Below are positions 51,162 to 60,396 of a DNA stretch of 64,000 nt, in pieces. Origin of the DNA: Bradyrhizobium zhengyangense (GTDB lineage Bacteria > Pseudomonadota > Alphaproteobacteria > Rhizobiales > Xanthobacteraceae); contig NZ_JAKLUA010000008.1 of assembly GCF_022012435.1 (NCBI RefSeq), positions 186,001-250,000 of the forward strand, in the 5' to 3' direction. Both the position numbers and the translations under genes were made by a program. How positions within the stretch are numbered: position 1 is the stretch's first letter; every line of letters starts with the position of its first letter. The notes beneath the pieces were generated by a model that had not been told where the DNA came from, ran no database searches, and was given only the letters and a program-made list of their open reading frames with translations.

Positions 51162-52202
51162 ATGATCTTCCGCCAGCTCTTCGACAGCGTTTCGGGAACC
51201 TACAGCTATCTGCTGGCCAGCCGCCCCGGCGGCGAGGCGCTGATCCTCGATCCCGTGCTGGAGAAGGTCGATCGCTACTGCCAGCTATTGCGCGAGCTCG
51301 ATCTCAAGCTGGTCAAGGCGGTCGACACTCATCTGCACGCCGACCATGTCACCGGCCTCGGGGAGCTGCGCGACCGCACCCATTGCATGACCGTGATGGG
51401 CGACCAGACCAAGGCCGACGTGGTGGCGATGCGCGTTGCCGACGGCGACAAGGTGACGATCGAAGGCCTCTCGCTCGACGTGATGTACACGCCGGGCCAT
51501 ACCGACGATTCCTATTCCTATCTCATGGGCGACCGCGTCTTCACTGGCGACACGCTTTTGATTCGCGGCACCGGCCGCACCGATTTCCAGAATGGCTCGT
51601 CGCGCGCACAGTACGATTCAATATTCAATCGCCTGCTCAAGCTGCCTGACGAGACGATGGTGTTCCCTGCGCATGACTACAAGGGCGACACCGTCTCCAC
51701 CATCGGCGAGGAGAGGCGCTACAATCCCAGGCTCCAGGTGCGTTCGGTCGACGAATATATCGAGCTGATGGCCAATTTGAAGCTGCCCAATCCGAAGATG
51801 ATGGACGTGGCGGTGCCCGCCAACATGCGCGTCGGCCTGCATCAGGAGGAGCTGGAGAAAGAGGGCCGTGCGCTCAGCGCCGTCGAGGCGATCCGTTCGC
51901 TGCATCGGCCCGACATCCTCTTGGTCGATCTGCGCGAGGCCAACGAGCGGATCAAGCACGGCATGCTCGAGGGCGCGCTTCACACGCCCTATCCAAGCAT
52001 CGAGGAAAGTCTCAAGCCCGGCGGCATGCTGCGCGAGGTTGCGGCCGCGACCGGCCGCCGCGTCGTGTTTTTCTGCGCCTTCGGCGAGCGCTCGGCCATG
52101 GCTGTTGCTGCCGCCAAGCAGGCCGGCCTCTCCAACACGGCTCATATCGCCGGCGGCATCGATGCCTGGAAGAAGGCGGGTGGGCCGGTGGTGCAAGCCT
52201 GA
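51162..52202 (+). CDS. Persulfide dioxygenase-rhodanese fusion (ETHE1-like MBL fold plus rhodanese)
   Basis: This 346-residue protein has an N-terminal metallo-beta-lactamase domain (1-235) with ETHE1-type residues: THLHADH at 56-62, PGHT with H113, TGDT with D130 and PAHDY with H171. A C-terminal rhodanese domain (240-345) has active Cys C305 in the loop CAFGERS. This is the layout of bacterial PRF proteins, which oxidise glutathione persulfide to sulfite and exchange sulfur with thiosulfate. It is cytoplasmic, with no signal. It lies 272 bp after the sox genes on the same strand and would detoxify or use persulfide sulfur arising from them. Confidence 0.9.
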   Translation: MIFRQLFDSVSGTYSYLLASRPGGEALILDPVLEKVDRYCQLLRELDLKLVKAVDTHLHADHVTGLGELRDRTHCMTVMGDQTKADVVAMRVADGDKVTIEGLSLDVMYTPGHTDDSYSYLMGDRVFTGDTLLIRGTGRTDFQNGSSRAQYDSIFNRLLKLPDETMVFPAHDYKGDTVSTIGEERRYNPRLQVRSVDEYIELMANLKLPNPKMMDVAVPANMRVGLHQEELEKEGRALSAVEAIRSLHRPDILLVDLREANERIKHGMLEGALHTPYPSIEESLKPGGMLREVAAATGRRVVFFCAFGERSAMAVAAAKQAGLSNTAHIAGGIDAWKKAGGPVVQA

Positions 52203-52290
52203 CGGCAGCGTCAACTGCCTTGAGATAAGTCAGCAACCGCATAGATTCTTCGGCTAGAAGCGGATGACGCTTCACCATCCTGGACCAGCC

Positions 52291-52452
52291 ATGGCCAATT
52301 CAGCCAAACCGAGCGAGCCGCCGAAGACCAAAACCGCAGCCGACAAGGCCAAGAAGCCACCGCCGCCACGCGACACCGACGACGATTACGAAGACGGCGA
52401 CATCGCCACGCCGAAGCGCGATCGCTATGGGAATGACGACGAGCCGTTGTAA
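52291..52452 (+). CDS. Small charged, Pro/Lys/Asp-rich protein of unknown function
   Basis: A 53-residue open frame starts MANSAKPSEPPKTKTAADKA, is rich in Pro and Lys, and ends with an acidic part (DTDDDYEDGDIATPKR, then DRYGNDDEPL). It has no membrane segment or recognised domain and is likely disordered. An ATG nine codons upstream (52264) is an alternative start. Codon usage resembles its neighbours. It may be a real conserved small protein, but the sequence alone cannot settle this. Confidence 0.5.
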   Translation: MANSAKPSEPPKTKTAADKAKKPPPPRDTDDDYEDGDIATPKRDRYGNDDEPL

Positions 52453-52607
52453 GGCGTGATGGCGCTGACAACTAGGCCGGGACGACGATGTGGATACCGG
52501 CGTCCCTCACACCCCACCCGCACTACCTGCCATGCGCCTGCGATCATGGACAAATAGCCGGACACCCCGATAGTTTGCACGCCCTCAGGGAGTCAAACGG
52601 AACTGCA

Positions 52608-53816
52608 ATGGTCGACGTTCTCGCCGCACCGCAACAAGGCAAGGCGGACAGCGCGCTACGCACGCTGACCGGGATCTCGATCGCGCATTGGGTCAGCCAT
52701 TTCCATCTGCTGGTCCTGCCGATGCTGTTTCCATTCCTGAAAGTTCAACTCGGCGTCGGCTATGTCGAGCTCGGCTTCGCGTTGACCGTGTCGGCCGTGG
52801 TCTCCGGTCTGACGCAGGCACCGACCGGCTATCTCGTCGACCATTTTGGTGCGCGCAAGATTTTGCTCGGCGGACTGACGCTCGGCGGCCTCGCGCTTGT
52901 TTTGCTCGGGCTACATCTGAGCTACGCCTCGCTGATCGCCTGCGCCGTGCTGCTCGGGCTCGCCAATAGCGTCTATCATCCGGCCGATTACGCGATTCTC
53001 GCCGAGCACATGGACGAGGCGCGGATGGGCCGCGCGTTTTCGGTCCACACCTTTGCCGGCTATTTCGGCGGCGCCGTCGCTCCGGCGATCGTCGCCGCAC
53101 TGATCACGGTGTCCGGCGGCGTCGGTGCGCTGCTCGCCTCGGGCGCGATCGGCGTGCTGGTGGCGCTGCTGCTGGTGATGATGAGCATTCCCGATGCCGG
53201 CGCGCACAAGGCCAAGCCTGGAAACGCCGATGCACCGAAGCAGGCCGTCATCACGCCGGCGCTGATCACGCTGACCGCGCTGTTCATGCTGCTGAGCCTG
53301 TCGGTGGCCGGCATCAACAATTTCGGCGTGGTGGCGCTGATGAGCGGCTACGGCGCAACCTATTCCGTGGCCAATGTGGCGCTGACCGCGTTCCTCGGCT
53401 CAAGCGCCGCGGGCGTGCTCGCGGGCGGCTTCCTCGCCGACCACACCGAGCGCCACGGCTATGTCGCCGCCGCCTGCTTTGCCGCGAATGCCGCCATCGT
53501 GCTGCTGATCGCGCTGGTGACGTTGCCGGCCTGGGCCCTGACTGCCACGATGGCAACCGCGGGCTTCCTCTCGGGCGTGATCGCGCCGTCGCGGGACATG
53601 CTGGTGCGCAACGCCGCGCCTCCCGGTGCCGCGGGCCGCGCGTTCGGCATCGTCTCCACCGGCTTCAATCTCGGCGGCATCGTCTCACCGCTGCTGTTCG
53701 GCTGGATCATGGACCAAAGCGCGCCGCACTGGGTGTTCGGGGCGTCAGTGATCTTCATGGTCGCTACCGTGATGCTGTCGCCGTTCACCGAGCGGAAGAC
53801 GCGAGCCAAGGCTTAG
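52608..53816 (+). CDS. MFS transporter, fosmidomycin-resistance (Fsr)-like
   Basis: This 402-residue protein has about 12 membrane helices. 'GISIAHWVSHFHLLVLPMLF' at the start and 'GLANSVYHPADYAILAEHMD' in the first half are hallmarks of the Fsr-like branch, and 'GYLVDHFGARKILLGGLTLG' is the MFS loop motif. Fsr exports fosmidomycin, but related proteins have varied or unknown substrates, so a resistance role is not implied. ATG at 52608; the frame is open upstream without a better start. Confidence 0.87.
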   Translation: MVDVLAAPQQGKADSALRTLTGISIAHWVSHFHLLVLPMLFPFLKVQLGVGYVELGFALTVSAVVSGLTQAPTGYLVDHFGARKILLGGLTLGGLALVLLGLHLSYASLIACAVLLGLANSVYHPADYAILAEHMDEARMGRAFSVHTFAGYFGGAVAPAIVAALITVSGGVGALLASGAIGVLVALLLVMMSIPDAGAHKAKPGNADAPKQAVITPALITLTALFMLLSLSVAGINNFGVVALMSGYGATYSVANVALTAFLGSSAAGVLAGGFLADHTERHGYVAAACFAANAAIVLLIALVTLPAWALTATMATAGFLSGVIAPSRDMLVRNAAPPGAAGRAFGIVSTGFNLGGIVSPLLFGWIMDQSAPHWVFGASVIFMVATVMLSPFTERKTRAKA

Positions 53817-53830
53817 CGAGAAGTTTTACC

Positions 53831-53856
53831 GTCGTCCCGGCGAAGGCCGGGACGAC
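53831..53856. repeat. Palindromic repeat GTCGTCCCGGCGAAGGCCGGGACGAC
   Basis: A near-perfect palindrome in the gap between the Fsr-like and deacylase genes. Related copies are at 55641-55761, 61910-61956 and 63290-63315. Confidence 0.8.
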
Positions 53857-53886
53857 AAGAAGCAAAACAAACCGGGACGAAACACC

Positions 53887-55638
53887 ATGAGCACCCCTGA
53901 TCTCGTGATCCGTGGCGGCACCGTCGCGGACGGCCACGGCGGCGAGCTGTTCGAGGCTGACGTCGCCATCACCGGTGGCATGATCAGCGAGGTGGGCAAG
54001 GTCGCGGCCAAGGGCAAAGAAGAAATCGACGCGCGCGGAAAGCTGGTGACGCCGGGCTTCGTCGACGTGCACACCCATTACGACGGGCAGGTCACCTGGA
54101 GCCAGGACATCACGCCGTCGTCGCAGAACGGCGTCACCACCGCGATCATGGGCAATTGCGGCGTCGGCTTCGCACCGTGCAAGCCCGCCGATCACACCCG
54201 CCTGATCCAGCTGATGGAAGGCGTCGAGGACATTCCCGAGCCGGTGCTGAGCGCCGGCATTCCCTGGGCCTGGGAGAGCTTCCCTGATTACATGGACTGG
54301 CTGTCGAAGCGCGATTTCGACATCGATGTCGGCGCGCAGTTGCCGCATGCGGCATTGCGGGTCTATGTCATGGGCGAGCGCGGCGCCCGCCGCGATCCCT
54401 CGACGGCGGAAGACAATGCGGCGATGGCCAAGCTTGCGGGCGAAGCGGTACAATCCGGCGCGCTCGGCTTCTCGACCTCGCGCACGCTCAACCACCGCAC
54501 CTCGACCGGCGATTTCACGCCAACGCTGAAAGCGGGCGAGGACGAGCTCACCGCGATTGCCGGCGCGATGCACAGCCAGGGCCGCAGCGTGCTGCAATTC
54601 GTGCTCGATCTTTCCACCATCCATGAAGACCTGCCGATGATGCTGCGGGTGGCCGACAGCACAAGGTGCCCGATCTCGTTCTCGATCACGCAGAATGACA
54701 GATCACCCAACCGCTGGCGCCAGACGCTGGACGAGATCAATGCGGCCGCGAAACGCGGGCTGTCCATCACCGCGCAGATCGCGGCGCGCCCGGTCGGTCT
54801 GCTGCTCGGGCTCGAGCTGTCACGCAATCCGTTCCAGACCCATCCCAGCTACAAGGCGATCGCGCATTTGCCTCTGAAGGAACGGCTGGCGCGGTTGCGC
54901 CAAGCCGATGTGCGCAAGGCGATCCTGAGCGAGAGCGCGACTGCGACTGACGATCCGCTGTTCTTCCGCCCGAACTACGACAAGATGTTCCTGCTGGGCG
55001 ATCCCCCCGACTACGAGCAGCCGCCGGAGAATGCGCTGGGGCCGCAGGCGCGCAAGCAGGGCCGCCAGCCGGAGGAGCTCGCTTACGATGCGATGCTGTC
55101 GGACGAGGGCCGCGGCATGCTCTACGTGCCGTTCCTCAATTATTCCGACGGCAATCTCGACGCGACGCGCGAGATGCTGATCGATCCGCAATCGGTGCCC
55201 GGCCTTTCCGACGGCGGCGCCCATTGCGGCATCATCTGCGATGCCAGCTTCCCGACTTATCTGCTGACGCACTGGACGCGTGACCGCAAGCGCGGCGAGA
55301 AGCTGTCGATCCCCTTCGTGGTCGCAGCGCAGTCGCGCAAGACGGCGTTGTCGGTGGGGCTGACCGATCGCGGATTGATCGCGCCGGGCTACAAGGCCGA
55401 CGTCAACGTGATCGATTACGACCGCCTGCATCTGCATCCACCCGAGGTGCATTACGACCTGCCGGTCGGTGGTCGCAGGCTGCTGCAGGATGTCGACGGC
55501 TATGAGGCCACGATCGTCTCGGGCGTGGTGACGCGGCGGCAGGGCGAGGCGACGGGGCGAAGGCCGGGGAAGCTGATTCGGGGTGCGCAGGGGTGCAGTA
55601 AGCGGGCGCATGTTGAGCGCGATGTTTCCGCAATGTAG
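53887..55638 (+). CDS. N-acyl-D-amino-acid deacylase family amidohydrolase
   Basis: This 583-residue protein is of the amidohydrolase superfamily, D-aminoacylase group. It has 'DLVIRGGTVADGHGGELFEA' (N-terminal strand set), the metal-binding HxH in 'GFVDVHTHYDGQVTW', 'GNCGVGFAPCKPADHTRLI' with the metal-ligand Cys region typical of D-aminoacylases, and the C-terminal catalytic Asp area 'GLSDGGAHCGIICDASF'. It hydrolyses N-acyl-D-amino acids or similar amides. Length is typical. It is cytoplasmic and alone in its unit, downstream of an Fsr-like MFS gene. Confidence 0.88.
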   Translation: MSTPDLVIRGGTVADGHGGELFEADVAITGGMISEVGKVAAKGKEEIDARGKLVTPGFVDVHTHYDGQVTWSQDITPSSQNGVTTAIMGNCGVGFAPCKPADHTRLIQLMEGVEDIPEPVLSAGIPWAWESFPDYMDWLSKRDFDIDVGAQLPHAALRVYVMGERGARRDPSTAEDNAAMAKLAGEAVQSGALGFSTSRTLNHRTSTGDFTPTLKAGEDELTAIAGAMHSQGRSVLQFVLDLSTIHEDLPMMLRVADSTRCPISFSITQNDRSPNRWRQTLDEINAAAKRGLSITAQIAARPVGLLLGLELSRNPFQTHPSYKAIAHLPLKERLARLRQADVRKAILSESATATDDPLFFRPNYDKMFLLGDPPDYEQPPENALGPQARKQGRQPEELAYDAMLSDEGRGMLYVPFLNYSDGNLDATREMLIDPQSVPGLSDGGAHCGIICDASFPTYLLTHWTRDRKRGEKLSIPFVVAAQSRKTALSVGLTDRGLIAPGYKADVNVIDYDRLHLHPPEVHYDLPVGGRRLLQDVDGYEATIVSGVVTRRQGEATGRRPGKLIRGAQGCSKRAHVERDVSAM

Positions 55639-55640
55639 GC

Positions 55641-55761
55641 GTCGTCCCGGCGAAGGCCGGGACCCATAACCACGAAAAGGAGTTAAAGCGCAGGGCTCCC
55701 ACTCCGAGTCTTCGCCAAACTGCTCCCTGGGGGTATGGGTCCCGGCCTTCGCCGGGACGAC
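55641..55761. repeat. Large inverted repeat between convergent deacylase and MFS genes
   Basis: GTCGTCCCGGCGAAGGCCGGG..ACCCATA at 55641-55668 is matched in reverse by TATGGGT..CCCGGCCTTCGCC at 55734-55761. The 28-bp arms flank 65 bases. Each arm is itself a copy of the 53831-53856 palindrome. It may act as a terminator for both genes. Confidence 0.8.
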
Positions 55762-55789
55762 ACTTGTTTCGTGGCAGGCTTTGGAAGAC

Positions 55790-57139
55790 CTACGTCGGCG
55801 ACACTGCGCGCTTCAGCGGCGCCGTCTGCACCGCCGCACCACGCGTCAGCCTCGCCTTTTCCGAGTTCGGCCAGAGCAGCAGCAGCCCGACCACACCGGA
55901 GCCGATCATGATCACGGCGTTGATGGTAAATCCGGTCATGTAGCCGTCGATCATGCTGCCGGCGCGCTCGATCACCTTGCCCATCACGTAGGGCGCGATG
56001 ATGCCCGAGAGCGTATAGAGTGCGCCGTAGATCGCGAGGATCGCGCCGCGCTGCGAGGCCGGGGTAAACTCGCCGAGCATCGGCGGGCAGACGACATAGA
56101 TCGCGCCGCAGAGACCGGAACCGACCACCAAGAGCGCGATCTGCAAGCCCGCACCCTGCATGTGAGGCATCGTTGTGAGAATGAGGCCGCCGATGATCAG
56201 CGGCACCGAGCCCAGCACGCCACGCGACATGCGCGTGGTGTAGCCGCGCACCATCATCACCTGCGAGATCCAGCCGGTCAGAATCACGATGGTGGCGCCG
56301 AACACCCAGGGCAGGATCGAGATCCAGCCGGCGTCGCTCTGCGAAAAGCCAAGTCCCTTGACGATGAAGGACGTAAACCACGTGAGTCCGAGCGACAGCG
56401 CCCAATAGGCGCCGAAGGTTGCGATCACGCAGCCGAGGAAGGTGCGCGAGGTCAGAAGGCGGATGTAGGGAATTTTCGGCTCACTGACGGCGAGCGCCTG
56501 CGTGTCCTCGAGCGGTCCTTCCTTGCCCAGCGCCAGCCAGGCGCAGACCCAGATCAGGCCGACCACGCCGAGCGCCCCGAAGGCATAGTGCCAGGAGTGA
56601 TTGACGATGACCCAGTTCAGCGCCGGCACGGCCAGGATGACCCCGAAGGCCGAGCCCTGTGTCAGGACCGCGGTCGGCAGCGTGCGCTTCTCGTCGGGGA
56701 ACCATTTGTAGATTGCGTGCGTCGCGACCGAAGCCGCCGGACCTTCGCCCGCACCGAGCACGATGCGGCAGATCAAGAGCGTGCTGAAGCTGACGGTGCC
56801 GACCATCGGAAACTGCGCCAGCGCCCAGACCACGGCGAGCGTCAGCAACACATAGCGCGTCGCCACCTTGTTGACGAGGAAGCCGACCACGATGGCCGAG
56901 ATCGAGAACAGGAAGAAGAACGAGGAGCCGAGCAGGCCGAATTGCGCAGGCTCGAGCTTCAAGTCGGTCATGATCGGCACGCCGGCGAGGCCGACGACGA
57001 TCTTGTCCGCGAAGTTCACCACCATCAGGAGAAAGAGGAGAAAAACGATGGTCCAGGCGCCCTTCGGCGTCGCCGTGGACGTTTGCTTGGACGTCCCTGC
57101 CATCCTGGCTGCCGCGGACGGCGTTCCCTGAGCGCTCAT
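55790..57139 (-). CDS. MFS transporter (ACS-like)
   Basis: This 449-residue major facilitator protein opens with a polar N terminus and then 'GAWTIVFLLFLLMVVNFADK', 'GFLVNKVATRYVLLTLAVVW' and 'RIVLGAGEGPAASVATHAIY', features of the anion:cation symporter (ACS) group that takes up organic acids such as phthalate, glucarate or hydroxyphenylacetate derivatives. The start is set at ATG 57139, four bases after GGGGAG; ATG at 57142 is too close and an upstream ATG at 57214 adds a basic tail without a site. The substrate is unknown. Confidence 0.86.
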   Translation of the reverse strand: MSAQGTPSAAARMAGTSKQTSTATPKGAWTIVFLLFLLMVVNFADKIVVGLAGVPIMTDLKLEPAQFGLLGSSFFFLFSISAIVVGFLVNKVATRYVLLTLAVVWALAQFPMVGTVSFSTLLICRIVLGAGEGPAASVATHAIYKWFPDEKRTLPTAVLTQGSAFGVILAVPALNWVIVNHSWHYAFGALGVVGLIWVCAWLALGKEGPLEDTQALAVSEPKIPYIRLLTSRTFLGCVIATFGAYWALSLGLTWFTSFIVKGLGFSQSDAGWISILPWVFGATIVILTGWISQVMMVRGYTTRMSRGVLGSVPLIIGGLILTTMPHMQGAGLQIALLVVGSGLCGAIYVVCPPMLGEFTPASQRGAILAIYGALYTLSGIIAPYVMGKVIERAGSMIDGYMTGFTINAVIMIGSGVVGLLLLWPNSEKARLTRGAAVQTAPLKRAVSPT

Positions 57140-57241
57140 CATTCTCCCCGTATGTCTTCTTGTCGGCACTTTTGATTTGGCCGTCTTGGGAGCTAACAAC
57201 GGCTTGAACGGCAACGCAACCCCGGCATTTCCGCGGCAAGT

Positions 57242-57937
57242 GTGCTACGCAGCACGGAGTTAATTCCGTCCGGCGAACAGACCTTGCTGAGCATCCGAAA
57301 CCTCTCCAAAACCTTCACCTCGGCCGGCGAGCCCGTGCATGTGCTGCGCGGCGTCGACCTCGACCTCAAAGCCGGCGAACGCGTCGCGCTCACGGGCGAA
57401 TCCGGCAGCGGCAAGAGTACGCTGCTGCATTTGATCGCAGGGCTGGATGCCGCCGATGGCGGCTCGATCCGCCTGGAGGACACCGAGATCACTGAGCTTG
57501 CCGACGCCGGCCGCGCCGAGTTGCGGCGAGACCGGATCGGTCTCGTGTTTCAGCAGTTCAATTTGATCCCAAGCCTGTCGGTCGCCGACAATCTCGCTTT
57601 CCAGGCCCGCATCGCCGGTCGGCACGACGCGCCCTGGACCAAGGAGCTGGTCGAGCGGCTCGGCCTCGGCGGCCTGCTCAAGCGTTATCCCGAGCAATTA
57701 TCAGGCGGCCAGCAGCAGCGGGTCGCAATCGGCCGGGCGCTGGCGACAAAACCGTCGCTGCTGCTCGCGGACGAGCCGACCGGCAATCTGGATGAAGCCA
57801 CCGCCGACGACGTGCTGGCGCTGACGCGCGACCTCGTCGCGCGCACCGGCTGCGGCTTCCTGATGGTGACGCACAGCCTGCATCTGGCCGGCACGCTCGA
57901 CCGCCACATCGTCCTCCATGCGGGACGGATCGCATGA
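57242..57937 (+). CDS. ABC transporter ATPase, LolD/MacB-like
   Basis: This 231-residue ATPase has Walker A GESGSGKST, Q-loop 'GLVFQQFNLIPSLSVADN', signature LSGGQQQR and Walker B LLLADEPTGNLDEAT, the last typical of the LolD/FtsE/MacB group. It starts with GTG at 57242 (MLRSTELIPSGEQTLLSIRN). Its stop overlaps the FtsX-type permease gene by four bases. Such ATPases drive conformational change or lipid/lipoprotein transfer across the envelope rather than import. Confidence 0.9.
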   Translation: MLRSTELIPSGEQTLLSIRNLSKTFTSAGEPVHVLRGVDLDLKAGERVALTGESGSGKSTLLHLIAGLDAADGGSIRLEDTEITELADAGRAELRRDRIGLVFQQFNLIPSLSVADNLAFQARIAGRHDAPWTKELVERLGLGGLLKRYPEQLSGGQQQRVAIGRALATKPSLLLADEPTGNLDEATADDVLALTRDLVARTGCGFLMVTHSLHLAGTLDRHIVLHAGRIA

Positions 57938-60396
57938 GGCGCGCGCTCTGGGTGCTGGCGGTGCTGCTGAGCCATTGGCGCCGGCATAGGATGCAGTTCG
58001 CAACGCTGCTGATCGGGCTGATCGCTGCGACCGCGCTGTGGAGCGGCGTGCAGGCGATCAACCAGCAGGCCCGCACGGCCTATGACCGTGCGGCGGCGAC
58101 GTTTGGCGGCGTGCGCACGGCGACGCTGGTGGCGCCTGATACGGCGACGTTCCCGCAAGAGCTTTTCATAAAGCTTCGCCGCGCGGGCTGGCCGGTCTCG
58201 CCGGTGCTGGAAGGCCGGGTCCAGATCAACGGACGCTCGATCCGGCTGCTTGGCATCGAGCCGGTGACGCTGCCAGTTGACGTCGGCAATGCGCCGCGCC
58301 TCGGAGCCGCGGACCTCAGCAGCTTCGTCGCCGCGCCCGGACAGACGCTAGTGGCGCGGGAGACGCTGAGCGATTTGCACGAGAGCGAAGGAACGACGCC
58401 GTCGATCAGCAGCGGCGCAAAGCTGCCGCCGCTGCATGTGCAGCCGCAGCTGGTGCCTGATGTGCTGGTGGTCGATATCGGCGTGGCGCAGCGGCTCCTC
58501 AACAAGCCGGATCAGGTCTCGCGTCTGCTGATCGGCAGGGCGAGAGGCAAGCCGGCACCGCTGCAAAGCGTCGTCGGCGAAGAGTTGAAGCTGAAAGAGC
58601 CGACCGCGGAGACGGAGCTGGAGCGGCTCACCGACAGTTTCCACCTCAACCTCACCGCCTTCGGCCTGCTGTCGTTCTTCGTCGGTCTGTTCATCGTCAA
58701 TTCCGCCGTCGGCCTCGCCTTCGAGCAGCGGCTGCCGATGCTGCGGACCTTGCGCGCTTGCGGCGCCTCGGCACGGCTGGTCAACTCCGTCCTGGTCGTT
58801 GAGCTGGTGGCGCTGGCGCTGGTCGCGGGGCTGATCGGGCTCGTCTGCGGTTATGTCATCGCAGCAGCGCTGCTACCCGACGTCGCGGCGTCGCTGCGCG
58901 GACTCTATGGTGCGCAGATTCCGGGGCAGCTGACGCTGCGGCCCGAGTGGTGGCTCGCCGGCATCGGCATCAGCGTTCTAGGCGCGATCGTGGCGGCTGC
59001 GACCAGCCTCATCAAGGCGATCAGGATGCCGGTGCTGGCGACCGCGCAGCCGCGGGCCTGGCAGCAGCGACAGCGCCGCTGGCTGATCCTGCAAAGCTTC
59101 GCTGCCTGCGCCGTGTTCGCGGTCGCGCTGCTGCTGCTCTATTACGGACAGTCCTTGATCGCCGGCTTCGCCCTGCTGGCTGCGCTGATGCTCGGCGCGG
59201 CGCTGATCCTTCCGGCCCTCCTCGAGATCCTCCTGCTTGCCGGCCAGCGGCTTGCGCGCGGGCCGCTGGCGCTGTGGTTCTGGGCGGACAGCCGGCAGCA
59301 GCTCTCAGGACTCTCGCTGGCGCTGATGGCTCTGCTGCTCGCGCTGGCAGTCAATGTCGGCGTCTCGACCATGGTAGAAACCTTCAGCCGCACCTTTGTC
59401 GGCTGGCTCGACGGACGGCTCGCCGCCGACGTCTACATCAGCGCTGCCGACAACGCGCAGAGCATCGCGATCCGCAACTGGCTGAAGGACCGCAGCGAGG
59501 TACAGGCGATCCTGTCGGGCGGCCGCGCGGAGACGCAGGTTCAGGGCCAACCGGTGGAGTTGCTCGGCCTGCCCGATCACGCGCTCTATCGCGAGCGCTG
59601 GCCGCTGCTGGAGACCGCGCCGCGCGCTTGGACCCAGTTGGTCCCGGGCAATGCCGCCTTCATCAGCGAGCAGCTGAGCCGCCGCCTCAATATCCGCGTT
59701 GGCGACGTCATCGAGGTGCCAGCGCCAGGCGGAACCTGGGAGCTCGACATCGTCGGCATCTATGCCGATTACGGCAATCCCAAAGGGCAGCTTGCCGTCA
59801 ACGTCGCGGCGCTGATCCGGCAGTTTCCGCAGACGCCGCAGACACGGATCGGGCTGATTGTCCCGCGTGACAAGATTCCCGGCCTGATCGCGGCCTTGCA
59901 GAAGCAGTTCGCGCTCGACGACCGCGCGGTGGCCGACCAGGCCACGGTGAAGGCGGAATCGATCCGTATCTTCAACCGCACCTTTGCGGTGACCTCCGCG
60001 CTCAATGCCTTCACGCTCGGCGTCGCCGGCATCGCGCTCCTCACCAGCCTGCTGACGCTGGCAAACTCGCGCCTGCCACAGCTCGCGCCGCTCTGGGCGA
60101 TCGGCATCACCCGGCCGCGCCTCGCCGCGATCGAGCTGACCAAGACGCTGTCGGTCGCGCTGTTCACGTCGCTGCTCGCGGTGCCGCTTGGATTGCTTGT
60201 GGCGTGGTGCCTGATCGCGATCGTCAATGTGAAGGCGTTCGGCTGGCGGCTGCCGTTCCATGTGTTTCCGCTGCAATTGATCGAGTTGGTCGCGGTCGCG
60301 CTTGTCGCCTCGCTGCTGGCCGCGCTGCTGCCGGTGTTGCGGCTGGCGCGGATGCAGCCGGCGAGTCTCGTCAAGGTGTTTGCCAATGAGCGCTGA
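57934..60396 (+). CDS. FtsX-like ABC permease with ten-helix layout
   Basis: This 820-residue membrane protein has a helix near the N terminus, a large periplasmic domain, then FtsX repeats around 220-370 ('GLLSFFVGLFIVNSAVGLAF', 'LRACGASARLVNSVLVVELV'). Further helices (390-490), a second periplasmic domain and a second FtsX repeat (680-820) follow. This double-FtsX form is found in AttFG/MacB-like exporters. It overlaps the ATPase start by four bases and the lipocalin-like gene by 11, so the three work as one unit. Confidence 0.88.
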   Translation: MRRALWVLAVLLSHWRRHRMQFATLLIGLIAATALWSGVQAINQQARTAYDRAAATFGGVRTATLVAPDTATFPQELFIKLRRAGWPVSPVLEGRVQINGRSIRLLGIEPVTLPVDVGNAPRLGAADLSSFVAAPGQTLVARETLSDLHESEGTTPSISSGAKLPPLHVQPQLVPDVLVVDIGVAQRLLNKPDQVSRLLIGRARGKPAPLQSVVGEELKLKEPTAETELERLTDSFHLNLTAFGLLSFFVGLFIVNSAVGLAFEQRLPMLRTLRACGASARLVNSVLVVELVALALVAGLIGLVCGYVIAAALLPDVAASLRGLYGAQIPGQLTLRPEWWLAGIGISVLGAIVAAATSLIKAIRMPVLATAQPRAWQQRQRRWLILQSFAACAVFAVALLLLYYGQSLIAGFALLAALMLGAALILPALLEILLLAGQRLARGPLALWFWADSRQQLSGLSLALMALLLALAVNVGVSTMVETFSRTFVGWLDGRLAADVYISAADNAQSIAIRNWLKDRSEVQAILSGGRAETQVQGQPVELLGLPDHALYRERWPLLETAPRAWTQLVPGNAAFISEQLSRRLNIRVGDVIEVPAPGGTWELDIVGIYADYGNPKGQLAVNVAALIRQFPQTPQTRIGLIVPRDKIPGLIAALQKQFALDDRAVADQATVKAESIRIFNRTFAVTSALNAFTLGVAGIALLTSLLTLANSRLPQLAPLWAIGITRPRLAAIELTKTLSVALFTSLLAVPLGLLVAWCLIAIVNVKAFGWRLPFHVFPLQLIELVAVALVASLLAALLPVLRLARMQPASLVKVFANER

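Noticed and set aside
52608..53816. Fosmidomycin resistance
   Set aside because: Only the Fsr-like family is visible; substrates in this branch vary.
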